Positions 18,952 through 27,762 of a DNA stretch of 64,000 nucleotides are shown one piece after another. The DNA lies in assembly GCF_001907695.1 (NCBI RefSeq), contig NZ_KV880637.1:186001-250000 (forward strand). Reading direction: 5' to 3'. Under the pieces are notes generated by a model. It was not told the origin of the DNA. It worked only from the letters and a program-made list of their open reading frames with translations, and did no database searches. The stretch is from Thalassospira sp. TSL5-1. GTDB taxonomy: Bacteria; Pseudomonadota; Alphaproteobacteria; Rhodospirillales; Thalassospiraceae. Every line of letters begins with the position of its first letter. Position 1 is the stretch's first letter. Both the position numbers and the translations under genes were made by a program.

Positions 18952-19091
18952 GTTTGGGCTATTTGGACGACCATATCACCCTATTCCAGCCGGATTATCG
19001 CCACCAATCAAGGATAGTATCCCAAAATTGATACTAAACTAGAACTAAAATTAACGCCGGAAAAATCCGGCAGATTGGTTGGATTGATACA

Positions 19092-19625
19092 ATGGGCAAG
19101 AAACTGTTCCGCGTTTATGTTGCGGTCAGTCTGGACAGCTATGTCGCACGGTCAAATGGTGCGGTGGACTGGCTGGATGATTATGACCCGGCAGAATTTG
19201 ACTTTGAAGCCTTCCTGGACCGGGTGGGCACGCTGATCATTGGTCGGCGCACCTTTGATCAGGTGATGTCTTATGGCGAATGGCCCTATGGGGATCGCCG
19301 CACGATTGTGCTGACCTCACACCCCCTGGGCGAGGATGCACCTGAAAATACCGTTGCCTTTGGCGGTAGCCTGATCGAGTTGACCGATGCCTTGCGCAAT
19401 GAGCGTTTGGACAATGGCGATGTCTGGATTGTGGGTGGGGCCAGCGTGATCAATCAATTCATGTATGCAAATATGGTTGATAAGCTCGATATGTTTGTCA
19501 TTCCGGTTGTTTTGGGCGACGGAATTGCCCTGTTTGACAAGGATAACGGCCATCTGCGCCCCAAACCGATTTCAACCCACATCTATGAATCTGATGTGGT
19601 GAAAATGGAATATCGGTTGAAATAA
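19092..19625 (+). CDS. dihydrofolate reductase family protein
   Basis: A 177-aa RibD-C/DHFR-fold protein. The N-terminus FRVYVAVSLDSYVARSNG, IIGRRTFDQV and WIVGGASVINQFM match the bacterial YwjB/YyaP-like group of NADPH-dependent reductases rather than FolA. No thymidylate synthase or riboflavin gene is nearby, so the substrate is unknown. It is a single gene between sdaA and the AT-rich lipoprotein pair. Confidence 0.82.
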   Translation: MGKKLFRVYVAVSLDSYVARSNGAVDWLDDYDPAEFDFEAFLDRVGTLIIGRRTFDQVMSYGEWPYGDRRTIVLTSHPLGEDAPENTVAFGGSLIELTDALRNERLDNGDVWIVGGASVINQFMYANMVDKLDMFVIPVVLGDGIALFDKDNGHLRPKPISTHIYESDVVKMEYRLK

Positions 19626-19633
19626 ATACAGTG

Positions 19634-20104
19634 TCACTGTCCCGTCGGAATACTGTCAGGAATGACCCGTACCCGGTCTGATCGGAGGATCAAGACCGGG
19701 TTTCCGACTTTTAAGTTTTCGCTGTTGGTTTGCACTATTGCAATTATTTGACCGTTGTCCTGCTGTACAATGTACTCGAAAGCTCCGCTTTCGGATAATG
19801 ATTGTTCTGCGATGCTTCCTGCTACTCCGCCAACAACAGCACCTCCGATGGCACCTATTATATTGGCTCTGCTGCTGCCTCCAAGGTATGAACCTGCAAC
19901 AGCGCCACTTCCCGCCCCTGCAGTCATTCCAACACCTGAGCTTTCGCCAGAAATTTTGACTTCACGTATAGCTAAGATTTTGCCCTTCATAACAGTGGCA
20001 GCACGTCCCATTTGGGCGCGAGAATATGTTGAAGCATCTGGGGTCTGAACACACGACCCTAGTGATAAAGCTAGAATATAAATGGCTGAGTATATTGGTT
20101 TCAT
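19634..20104 (-). CDS. glycine-zipper lipoprotein (SlyB/17-kDa antigen-like)
   Basis: A 156-aa putative outer-membrane lipoprotein. The ATG at 20104 gives a signal with lipobox LGSC (IYILALSLGSC). A glycine-zipper block follows around residues 60-98 (GVGMTAGAGSGAVAGSYLGG, then IIGAIGGAVVGGVAGSIAEQ), then a C-terminal domain (YIVQQDNGQIIAIVQ, NPVLILRSDRVRV) as in SlyB-type proteins. Only one base separates it from the stop of the upstream lipoprotein gene. The pair is clearly more AT-rich than its neighbours. Confidence 0.82.
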   Translation of the reverse strand: MKPIYSAIYILALSLGSCVQTPDASTYSRAQMGRAATVMKGKILAIREVKISGESSGVGMTAGAGSGAVAGSYLGGSSRANIIGAIGGAVVGGVAGSIAEQSLSESGAFEYIVQQDNGQIIAIVQTNSENLKVGNPVLILRSDRVRVIPDSIPTGQ

Positions 20105-20105
20105 T

Positions 20106-20657
20106 CTAATTTTTAGCGCAATTTTCTTTGGTTGTGGTGACAAAGACAGAATCTTTTAGAAGCTGGTCGATATTGTCCGATACCATTTTATTGATATTGG
20201 CAAAAAATACGTCCGCAACAACGAACTTTGACGCGTTGAATTTCACAGTGTAATTATTATCGAATAAGGTTTTTTGGTCCTTTGTTCTGCGCAAGATATA
20301 GCGAACATCGGTAATATAGTCGACTGAATACCCTAGGCTATCAGTTGCAAAATCATTGACTTCGCCATCCAAAGTACAATTTTTACTTTGAATTGACATG
20401 TTTGCTTGCCGCATCTCTCGTCGTACAGCGTTTGCGAAGTATGTACCAACGTCTTCAGTTAGATAAACATGGCCTGCGGCAGTTTCTCTAATTTCATTTT
20501 GGGCTACGCCTTCTCTCGGGAAATAACTGAAGTTATTAACTTCAACGGCAGCGTTAATTTCGCTAGAAGTGGTAGGCTGATACGGTGGAAGCGATAGTTT
20601 TGCTGAACAAGCAGCTAATGTGGTTAGCGATAATAACGCTGTAAGAATTTTGTACAT
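20106..20657 (-). CDS. putative lipoprotein of unknown function
   Basis: A 183-aa protein with lipobox LAAC after a short signal (MYKILTALLSLTTLAAC). The mature part contains VEVNNFSYFPREG, a segment with a Cys (SKNCTLDGEVNDF) and YSVDYITDVRYILRR, which looks like the beta/alpha pattern of small envelope lipoproteins that act on transport or trafficking, but I cannot name the family. GGGGA precedes the ATG. Counted lines inside the gene are about 35-42% GC versus about 55-60% in flanking genes, which suggests acquisition by transfer. It forms an operon with the glycine-zipper gene. Confidence 0.75.
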   Translation of the reverse strand: MYKILTALLSLTTLAACSAKLSLPPYQPTTSSEINAAVEVNNFSYFPREGVAQNEIRETAAGHVYLTEDVGTYFANAVRREMRQANMSIQSKNCTLDGEVNDFATDSLGYSVDYITDVRYILRRTKDQKTLFDNNYTVKFNASKFVVADVFFANINKMVSDNIDQLLKDSVFVTTTKENCAKN

Positions 20658-20764
20658 AGATTTTCCCCAAGACTTAACATCGGAGAAAAATTTCGCAATT
20701 TTATGTTTAAGTTACAACTAAATTTTTTTGATTTTTGAGTTATTTTTGGGGTTTTTAAAAGTTA

Positions 20765-21223
20765 TTATTCCCGATGATAGGGATGGTTGGTTTGAATGGC
20801 GTGGGCGCGAAAAAGCTGTTCAGCAATCAGGGCGCGCACCAGCATATGGGGCCAGGTGGCTTTGCCGAGCGACCACAGGGCGTTTGCCCGGGCCTTGAGG
20901 GCATCGCCGTGACCGTCGGCACCGCCAATGGCAAAGGCAATGTTGCCGCCATACTGGTCGATCCAGCCTTCGAGTTTTTTGGCAAAATCGATGGAGCCAT
21001 ATTCGCGGCCCCGTTCATCCAGGGCGATCAGAAAGGCATTTTCCGGGATCACCCCTAGAAGCAATTCTGCCTCGCGGGCTTTTAGCTGGGCTGGCGGCAG
21101 TTTTTTCTTTTCTTCGACTTCACGCAGGGCAAAGGGCCAGCGCAGGCGGGCGATGTAATGATCAAACAGGTCCTTTTCCGGGCCTGCCTTGATACGGCCT
21201 ACAGCGGCAAGGGTGATTTGCAT
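20765..21223 (-). CDS. rlmH: 23S rRNA (pseudouridine1915-N3)-methyltransferase RlmH
   Basis: A 152-aa SPOUT methyltransferase that modifies pseudouridine 1915 in helix 69 of 23S rRNA. The N-terminus MQITLAAVGRIKAGPE, the knot motif IAFAIGGADGHG and the C-terminus LVRALIAEQLFRAHAIQTNHPYHRE are diagnostic. It follows rsfS, the usual order. Confidence 0.96.
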   Translation of the reverse strand: MQITLAAVGRIKAGPEKDLFDHYIARLRWPFALREVEEKKKLPPAQLKAREAELLLGVIPENAFLIALDERGREYGSIDFAKKLEGWIDQYGGNIAFAIGGADGHGDALKARANALWSLGKATWPHMLVRALIAEQLFRAHAIQTNHPYHRE

Positions 21224-21433
21224 GCGTGTGGTCGTCCGTTTGGGGGGATCAGAAAGCCCGGTTTTAGTGCCTGGCGAAGAAGGGTATGGGGGGGCTTAGC
21301 TTTGAAAGCCAGCTATTTTTGCGCGATAAAAACACAAGGCCCAGGCCAAACAGGCCATGACGGGCTGTATGGTTATATCTGAAGAATGGCGGATGGCCCG
21401 GCATCACGCCGGGCACAAGGCCAAACCTGCCAA

Positions 21434-21877
21434 TCAGTAAAGACGGGCAGCCTGCTGTTTCAGAGCCGGGTTTTCAACGCCCCACATCTGTTCGATGTTG
21501 TAAAAAGCGCGGACTTCCGGGCGGAACAGATGAATGATGACATCACCGGCATCAACCAGAACCCAGTCACCCTGTTCGGTGCCTTCGGCCGCTGCGCGGC
21601 CCTGCCCGGCATTTTTCAGGGCTTCGACAATATGTTCCCCCATCGAGGCAACCCGGCGCGAGCTGGAGCCTGATGCGATAATCATATAATCGGCCATTGC
21701 CGTTTTGTCGGTCAGATCAATGGTTACAAGATCTTCGGCCTTGTCATCGTTCAAGGTTTCCTGAATGAGCGCAAGCAGTTCGCTTGGTGTCAGGCTTTTT
21801 TTCACAGTAATTATAGTCGCCACCTTAATTTGGGGTGGATGTTCGCCGCTATCACGTTGCGGACATAAAACACCCAC
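21434..21877 (-). CDS. rsfS: ribosome silencing factor RsfS
   Basis: RsfS binds ribosomal protein L14 and blocks joining of subunits in starvation. The core is visible: DLTDKTAMADYMIIASGSSSRRVASMGEHIVEAL, DWVLVDAGDVIIHLF, FYNIEQMWG. The frame opens with a GTG at 21877, 3 bp after the nadD stop (147 aa). Family members are usually 105-125 aa, so an internal GTG at 21805 (KKSLTPSELLALI, 123 aa) may be the true start; neither has an ideal ribosome binding site. Confidence 0.93.
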   Translation of the reverse strand: MGVLCPQRDSGEHPPQIKVATIITVKKSLTPSELLALIQETLNDDKAEDLVTIDLTDKTAMADYMIIASGSSSRRVASMGEHIVEALKNAGQGRAAAEGTEQGDWVLVDAGDVIIHLFRPEVRAFYNIEQMWGVENPALKQQAARLY

Positions 21878-21880
21878 AGG

Positions 21881-22492
21881 TCAAACCTGCCACCGGCCTT
21901 CGGCACGAATTGCCGTTGAAGAAGCCGGATGGCGCCGTATCGGCAGGTAAACCCAAGCTGGTGTATCCATATCGGCCAGCAGACCTGCCTTTTCTGCGGC
22001 AATGCGCCAGCGTTCCATACGCTTTGCCGCCGTGCCACGCAATGCCTTATTAGAATAACCCTCGCGATCAAGAACCGCAATGGGCGCGCAATGAATCAGC
22101 TTTTGCCAGAATTTCCAGCGATGAAACTGAGCCAGGTTGTCCGCCCCCATCAGCCAGACAAATCGCGTTTGGGTAAAACGCCGCTGCAAGGCTGCAAGTG
22201 TGTCGGCCGTATAGCTTGTCCCCAGCTGTGTTTCAATTGCAGAAACGACAATGCGGGGATGTTGTGCAATCAATTCGGCGGAATCAAAGCGTGCATCCTG
22301 CCCTGCCATACCCTCGCGGGACTTGAGCGGGTTCTGCGGCGATACCAGCCACCACACTTCATCCAGCTCCAGACGCTTCAATGCCTCAAGTGAGATATGC
22401 AAATGCCCCTCGTGGGCGGGGTTGAAAGACCCGCCCAGTAATCCGACTCGGGGTGGGGCATTGTGGCGGCGCGGAATGCGAAGCGTCATCAC
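21881..22492 (-). CDS. nadD: nicotinate-nucleotide adenylyltransferase
   Basis: A 203-aa enzyme transferring AMP to nicotinate mononucleotide in NAD synthesis. It shows the nucleotidyltransferase motif GLLGGSFNPAHEGHLHIS with the HxGH core, FVWLMGADNLAQFHRW and the C-terminal SSTAIRAEGRW. Its start overlaps the proA stop by 4 bp, so the two are translationally coupled. nadB lies 6 kb away in the same window. Confidence 0.95.
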   Translation of the reverse strand: MMTLRIPRRHNAPPRVGLLGGSFNPAHEGHLHISLEALKRLELDEVWWLVSPQNPLKSREGMAGQDARFDSAELIAQHPRIVVSAIETQLGTSYTADTLAALQRRFTQTRFVWLMGADNLAQFHRWKFWQKLIHCAPIAVLDREGYSNKALRGTAAKRMERWRIAAEKAGLLADMDTPAWVYLPIRRHPASSTAIRAEGRWQV

Positions 22493-23775
22493 GGGCGGGT
22501 TTGCCCGGTGCCGCGCACCACATATTTATAGCTGGTCAGCTGTTCAACCCCGACCGGGCCGCGCGCATGCAGCTTGCCGGTTGAAATGCCAATTTCCGCC
22601 CCCATGCCAAATTCGCCACCATCGGCAAACTGGGTAGAGGCATTAACGATGACAATCCCGCTATCCACACCATTCAGGAAGGCCTGGGCGGCGCTGGCAT
22701 CTTCGGCCAGGATGGCATCGGTATGGTGGGAGCCGTAATGATTGATGTGATGGATGGCATCCTTCACCCCATCAACCGTTTTGATCGACACAATTGCATC
22801 CAGATATTCGGTTGACCAGTCTTCCTCACTTGCCGGTTTGATGCTGTCATCCAGGCGGCAAACGGTTTCATCACCGCGCATTTCACAACCCGCATCTTTT
22901 AAGCCGGAAATGACAGCAGGCAGCAGGGTTTCAACAGCGTCGCGATCAATCAGAATGGTTTCGGTTGACCCACAAACCCCCACGCGGCGCATTTTGGCAT
23001 TCAGCACAATGTTGCTGGCTTTTGCCGGGTCGGCACTGGCATGGATATAGGTGTGGCACAGCCCTTCGAGATGTTTGAACAGCGGAATGCGGCTTTCATC
23101 GGTGATGCGCTGAATAAGGGACTTGCCCCCACGCGGCACAATAACATCGATATAATCGGATAGTTTCAGCATTTCGCCCACAGCGGCCCGGTCTGTGACC
23201 GGGATCATCTGAATGCAGGCTTCGGGCAGGCCGGCTTTGATCACGCCCTGCTGCATGCAGGCAAAAATTGCGCGCGATGAATTAAAACTTTCAGACCCAC
23301 CGCGTAAAATCGCGGCATTGCCGGATTTCAGGCACATCGCGGCGGCGTCGGCGGTGACATTGGGGCGGCTTTCATAAATGATACCGATCACACCCAGGGG
23401 CACACATACACGCGCAATATCCAGCCCGTTATGGTCCGGCGTCCAGCGGGCCATTTCGCGGCCAACAGGGTCGTTTTGTTTGGCAACGTCTTCAACGCCC
23501 TTTGCCATTGCTTCAATCCGGGCCGGGGTTAGTTCCAGCCGGTCCAGCAGGGCGGCGGTCAGGCCTTTTTGACGGCCACCTTCCATATCAAGGGCATTGG
23601 CGGCCAGGATAGTGTCGGCGTTCTCGCGGATCAGGCTGGCAGCATAGTTCAGGGCATCAATTTTTGGCTGTGACGGGACCTGGGCCAAAATCAGGGCTGC
23701 ATCGCGTGCGGCGATACCGATGCGAAGCATCAATTGTTGAATGTCCTGGTTTTCGGTGCTGGCAAGTGCCGTCAT
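22489..23775 (-). CDS. proA: glutamate-5-semialdehyde dehydrogenase
   Basis: A 428-aa proline-biosynthetic enzyme that reduces gamma-glutamyl phosphate. The catalytic Cys lies in MRRVGVCGSTETILID; GVIGIIYESRPNVTADAAAMCLKSGNA and GMGAEIGISTGKLHARGPVG are family motifs (quoted in parts). The ATG at 23775 has AGGA at proper spacing; the frame extends to 23883 without family similarity. First gene of proA-nadD-rsfS-rlmH. The gamma-glutamyl kinase proB is not in the window. Confidence 0.95.
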   Translation of the reverse strand: MTALASTENQDIQQLMLRIGIAARDAALILAQVPSQPKIDALNYAASLIRENADTILAANALDMEGGRQKGLTAALLDRLELTPARIEAMAKGVEDVAKQNDPVGREMARWTPDHNGLDIARVCVPLGVIGIIYESRPNVTADAAAMCLKSGNAAILRGGSESFNSSRAIFACMQQGVIKAGLPEACIQMIPVTDRAAVGEMLKLSDYIDVIVPRGGKSLIQRITDESRIPLFKHLEGLCHTYIHASADPAKASNIVLNAKMRRVGVCGSTETILIDRDAVETLLPAVISGLKDAGCEMRGDETVCRLDDSIKPASEEDWSTEYLDAIVSIKTVDGVKDAIHHINHYGSHHTDAILAEDASAAQAFLNGVDSGIVIVNASTQFADGGEFGMGAEIGISTGKLHARGPVGVEQLTSYKYVVRGTGQTRP

Positions 23776-23969
23776 GGTCCTGTTTCCGTCTTTGGGCAGC
23801 GCCTTTTGTGGCGGTGTCATCGTAAATTGTAAAATCGTCAACAAATTAGCAACATAGTCCGGCCCGTCCTGAACTGCAATCACCTTGGTGGGGGCAAACC
23901 ATGCGGTTTATTACGGATATAAACTGTGTGCTTTTTTCGCGTTTTACGATTGAAAAGCCTTACCCCTTT

Positions 23970-24172
23970 GGTGGTTGCTCTGCTAACGTGTCCGCTCGGG
24001 TTTGGCAGTGGCCCTTTGGCTGCTGCGAATAATAGGGAATATGGTGACGGCATTTTGCCCAGTCCATAACTGCCCCCGCAACTGTAAGTGCTGGTTGCTT
24101 CCTTGATGTCACTGGGAAACCCCGGGAAGGCGGAATAGCAACAATCGGCACAAGTCAGGAGACCTGCCCGAA
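23970..24172 (+). promoter_or_regulatory. cobalamin riboswitch
   Basis: The conserved blocks of the B12 element appear in order: AATAGGGAATATGGTGA (24031-24047), GCCCCCGCAACTGTAA (24072-24087), ACTGGGAAACCCCGGGAAGG (about 24111-24130) and the B12 box AAGTCAGGAGACCTGCC (24152-24168). It ends 70 nt before the CbiM-like start, so ligand binding probably shuts off that gene. Confidence 0.92.
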
Positions 24173-24240
24173 TTTTTATCACTGACAGTGCCGGTTTCCC
24201 GGCCTGTCCATGCACGGTGGGTGCAAGAAAGGAAATTGTC

Positions 24241-24921
24241 ATGCATATTGAACCTGGCGTTGTTGACGGCGCCAAAATCGCCCTGAGTTATGCTACTGCA
24301 ACCGGCGCGGTGGGTGTTGCCGGTAAAATGGCCGTCGATACGATCAAGCGCGATGGTCTGGGCTCGCTTCTGGTGCGCAGTGTCATTACCACATTGCTGG
24401 TTTTTGTCTTTTTTGAAGTGTTGCCGCATCACCCGGTTGGGGTGTCGGAAGTGCACCTTATATTGGGCTCCACCCTGTTTCTGATTTTCGGGGCGGCCCC
24501 GGCGGCCATTGGTCTGGCACTGGGGCTTTTGCTGCAGGGCGTGTTTTTTTCCCCGTTCGATTTGCCGCAATACGGCATCAACCTGACGACACTTTTGGTG
24601 CCGTTATTTGCGATGGGTGCACTTGCCCATAAAATCATCCCGGCCAAAACCGCCTATAAGGATGTGTCCTATGTGCAGGCGCTGGCACTGTCGACCTCCT
24701 ATCAGGGTGGCATTGTGTGTTGGGTGGCGTTTTGGGCGTTTTATGGTCAGGGTTTTGGGGCGGCCAATATCGCCCATGTTGCCAGCTTTGGTGCGGCTTA
24801 TATGACGGTTGTGCTGGTGGAGCCGCTGATCGACCTTGCTGTGCTGGCGGTTGCCAAGTCGCTTTATCGTTTCCGCGATAGCGGTGTGTTTGATCGCCGC
24901 CTTTATGGTTCGGCGCAATAA
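24241..24921 (+). CDS. CbiM-like cobalt ECF transporter permease
   Basis: A 226-aa integral membrane protein with about six hydrophobic segments. The N-terminus MHIEPGVVDGAKIALSY keeps the Met-His-Ile start whose amine and His bind the metal in CbiM/NikM proteins. The ATG at 24241 follows AAAGGA. No cbiN, cbiQ or cbiO genes adjoin; the next gene, after a terminator, is an Atm1-type exporter. The cobalamin riboswitch upstream makes cobalt (or a B12 precursor) the likely cargo. It may act alone or recruit a distant energizing module. Confidence 0.85.
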   Translation: MHIEPGVVDGAKIALSYATATGAVGVAGKMAVDTIKRDGLGSLLVRSVITTLLVFVFFEVLPHHPVGVSEVHLILGSTLFLIFGAAPAAIGLALGLLLQGVFFSPFDLPQYGINLTTLLVPLFAMGALAHKIIPAKTAYKDVSYVQALALSTSYQGGIVCWVAFWAFYGQGFGAANIAHVASFGAAYMTVVLVEPLIDLAVLAVAKSLYRFRDSGVFDRRLYGSAQ

Positions 24922-24947
24922 GTCGTACTCCTGCACTGCCTGTTTTG

Positions 24948-24980
24948 GGCGTTCCCTGTCTGGCAGGGGACGCCTTTTTT
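24948..24980 (+). terminator. intrinsic terminator after the CbiM-like gene
   Basis: GGCGTTCCCTG (24948-24958) pairs with CAGGGGACGCC (24964-24974, one G-T pair), followed by six T. Confidence 0.9.
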
Positions 24981-25151
24981 GTATTTGCCTGCCCGACAAG
25001 ACAGCCTGTTTGCAGGATGTTCATATTGTGATGCTTGCCAAATTGCGCTTTACGGGCCATTTGTGAGGCACGGGTATAGGGAAATTTTACCAAAGTACAT
25101 TTTAGTGTGGCTTAAAACCCATATCGGGGACGGGGATAAAAGGAAAAAGAT

Positions 25152-27008
25152 GTGAAAAAATCGGATGCCAAAGAATCATCCGCCCGTGCTGATCTGGGTG
25201 TGATTAAAACCTTTTTGCCCTATTTGTGGCCCAAGGGCGAAAACGAATTAAAGATACGTGTCGTTGTTGCACTGTTGTTCCTGGTCGGCGCAAAGGTTGC
25301 CAACGTTTATGTGCCGGTATTGTATAAATATGCTGTTGATGCCCTGGGCGGAGGTAAAGGAGCCGCAGCAGGCAGTGCGGCCGCATTGGTGACGGTGCCG
25401 GTTAGTCTGATTATCGGCTATGGCCTGGTGCGGGTGTTATCCTCTGCTTTTGGCGAAATTCGCGATGCGGTGTTTGCCAAGGTCGCCCAGCGGGCCATTC
25501 GCAATTCCGCCCTAAGCGTATTTGACCATCTTCATGCGCTGTCCCTGCGGTTCCATTTGGACCGGCAGATGGGGGGGCTTTCGCGCGCTATTGAGCGCGG
25601 GGTGAAGGGCATTGAATTTCTTCTGTCCTTCATGCTGTTTAACATTTTGCCCACCCTGCTTGAGATCGTGATGGTTTCGATCATCCTGTGGGCGCTTTAT
25701 GATGTCTGGTTCGCGCTGATCACGTTTGTCACCATCGTGATTTACATTGCCTTCACACTGATCGTGACCGAATGGCGCATGAAATACCGTCGCGAGATGA
25801 ACCAGCGCGATGATGAAGCCAATACCAAGGCCATTGACAGCCTGATAAATTATGAAACCGTCAAATATTTCAGCAACGAAGCCCATGAATCATCACGCTA
25901 TGACCACGCCTTGCGCGGTTATGAGGTGGCGGCGGTCAAATCGCAGGAATCCCTTTCCAAGCTGAATATTGGCCAGGGGGCGATTATTGCCGTCGGACTG
26001 GTTTTGAACATGCTGCTGGCCGCAAACGGGGTTAAAAATGGCAATATGACAGTGGGTGACTTCGTGCTGGTCAATACCTACCTGTTGCAGCTGTATATGC
26101 CGCTGAACTTTTTGGGCTTTGTGTACCGGCAGATCAAACAGTCGCTGACCGATATGGAGCGGATGTTTTCGCTGCTTGATGTGGACCGGGAAGTCGAGGA
26201 TCGGGCATCGGCAAAACAACTGGTTTGCAGCGAGGCAACGGTGCGTTTTGAAGACGTGCATTTTGCCTATAATCCTGACCGCGAAATTTTAAAGGGTGTC
26301 AGTTTTGAAGTGCCGGCGGGTAAAACCGTGGCCGTGGTAGGCCCCAGCGGGGCGGGCAAATCAACCCTGACCCGGTTGATGTTTCGGTTTTACGATGTAT
26401 CAAGCGGCCGCATCACCATTGACGGGCAGGATATTCGCGATGTGAGCCAGGGCTCGCTGCGGCGGTCCATCGGCATTGTGCCGCAGGATACGGTGCTGTT
26501 TAACGATACCATCGCCTATAATATTGCCTATGGGCGCCCCGGTGCCGCACAGGATGAAATTGACAGGGCGGCAACCCTTGCCAGTATTCGCGATTTCATC
26601 AATGACCTGCCCGAAGGTTTTAAAACCAAGGTGGGGGAACGCGGCCTGAAACTTTCGGGCGGTGAAAAACAGCGAGTATCCATTGCGCGCATGTTGTTAA
26701 AACGCCCGCAAATCATGATTTTTGACGAGGCGACATCTGCCCTCGATACACGGACGGAAAAAGACATTCAGCAGGCTTTGCGTGATGTTTCACGCGGGCA
26801 TACGACGCTGATTATTGCCCATAGGCTTTCGACCGTGATTGATGCCGATGAAATTATTGTGCTGCGGGATGGACAGGTGGCCGAACGCGGCCGCCATCAG
26901 GATTTGCTGTCGCAAGGCGGGCTGTATGGTGAAATGTGGGCGCAACAGCAGGAAATTCGCCAGGCAGAGGAAATTCTGGCCCATGCCGGCGCGCATGAAA
27001 CCCCGTAA
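25152..27008 (+). CDS. Atm1-type ABC half-transporter
   Basis: A 618-aa half-transporter: transmembrane domain with six helices (about 35-335) followed by the ATPase domain. Walker A is GPSGAGKST, signature LSGGEKQR, Walker B IMIFDEATSALD, H-loop IIAHRLSTV. The sequence YLWPKGENELKIRV near the N-terminus and NYETVKYFSNEAHE are hallmarks of the Atm1/ABCB7 group, which exports glutathione-linked persulfide or metal conjugates. The start is a GTG after AAAGGAAAAAG. It forms its own unit after a terminator. Confidence 0.92.
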   Translation: MKKSDAKESSARADLGVIKTFLPYLWPKGENELKIRVVVALLFLVGAKVANVYVPVLYKYAVDALGGGKGAAAGSAAALVTVPVSLIIGYGLVRVLSSAFGEIRDAVFAKVAQRAIRNSALSVFDHLHALSLRFHLDRQMGGLSRAIERGVKGIEFLLSFMLFNILPTLLEIVMVSIILWALYDVWFALITFVTIVIYIAFTLIVTEWRMKYRREMNQRDDEANTKAIDSLINYETVKYFSNEAHESSRYDHALRGYEVAAVKSQESLSKLNIGQGAIIAVGLVLNMLLAANGVKNGNMTVGDFVLVNTYLLQLYMPLNFLGFVYRQIKQSLTDMERMFSLLDVDREVEDRASAKQLVCSEATVRFEDVHFAYNPDREILKGVSFEVPAGKTVAVVGPSGAGKSTLTRLMFRFYDVSSGRITIDGQDIRDVSQGSLRRSIGIVPQDTVLFNDTIAYNIAYGRPGAAQDEIDRAATLASIRDFINDLPEGFKTKVGERGLKLSGGEKQRVSIARMLLKRPQIMIFDEATSALDTRTEKDIQQALRDVSRGHTTLIIAHRLSTVIDADEIIVLRDGQVAERGRHQDLLSQGGLYGEMWAQQQEIRQAEEILAHAGAHETP

Positions 27009-27137
27009 CCTCCTGAATAATCGTTAACTTACGGTGCTTTATCCGTGCCAGGCGGGGCAGGTTATGAGGCCTCGCCTGTGTATCGGTTCTGTTGTTTTGA
27101 TGCTGAATGAAAAATGGTTAAGGACGAGGGCTAACCG

Positions 27138-27761
27138 ATGCCAGATTGGCAGCCAGGCCTGCGGGCAACGGATTTTAATGGCATAAAACCCCTGTTACAT
27201 CCCCGGGCCGGGGCGCGGGGGCGGTGTTGTGCGGCTTTGTTACAGGCGTCAAATCTGTGGGACCGTTTAATGCCGTTTGGCGCGGTCGTGGCAGGGACGA
27301 TTCCGCTGGGCCTGGATTGGGCATCGTCCGACATTGATATTTTGCTGCACACCCCTGATTTACCGGCATTTATCGCGCAATGTCCGGGGTTGTTTGCTGG
27401 TTTTGCCGGGTATCATTGCCATCAGCGTGGTGCGACATCCCATGTCGGGCCTGCGGTTGTGGTGAAACTTCTGGTATCACATGGTGCAAGCCGCAATGAG
27501 GAGGTTGAGGTTTTTGCCACTTGTCAACCGACGCAGGAACAATACGGGTTTCGTCACATGGTGGTCGAAGCACGTATTTTGCATGTTTGTGGCGATGGTT
27601 TTGCGGCACGGGTGCGGGCCTTGAAACAGGCAGGCCTGAAAACCGAACCTGCCTTTGCACAGCTTTTGGGGATCAGTGATGATCCCTATTTGGCACTAAA
27701 TAGCCTGTTTGATTACAGCCCGCAGATGCTTGAACACTGGTTGGCAGCACGTTGGCGTTAA
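27138..27761 (+). CDS. DUF4269 nucleotidyltransferase-like protein
   Basis: A 207-aa protein of the DUF4269 family, which resembles minimal nucleotidyltransferases. Key pattern: GTIPLGLDWASSDIDILL (a GT...SDxD site), VEVFATCQPTQEQYGFRHMV and LKTEPAFAQLLGISDDPY. GAGGG precedes the ATG. No antitoxin-like partner adjoins it; the MOSC gene is convergent with one base between the stops. No reaction is known. Confidence 0.78.
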   Translation: MPDWQPGLRATDFNGIKPLLHPRAGARGRCCAALLQASNLWDRLMPFGAVVAGTIPLGLDWASSDIDILLHTPDLPAFIAQCPGLFAGFAGYHCHQRGATSHVGPAVVVKLLVSHGASRNEEVEVFATCQPTQEQYGFRHMVVEARILHVCGDGFAARVRALKQAGLKTEPAFAQLLGISDDPYLALNSLFDYSPQMLEHWLAARWR

Positions 27762-27762
27762 C

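Noticed and set aside
21391-21415. GCCCGGC/GCCGGGC hairpin after rsfS as terminator
   Set aside because: The stem is good but no T tract follows on either strand, and rlmH downstream is normally co-transcribed.
27138-27761. DUF4269 nucleotidyltransferase as a toxin-antitoxin toxin
   Set aside because: No small partner gene lies next to it on the same strand; the neighbours are the Atm1-type exporter and a convergent MOSC gene.
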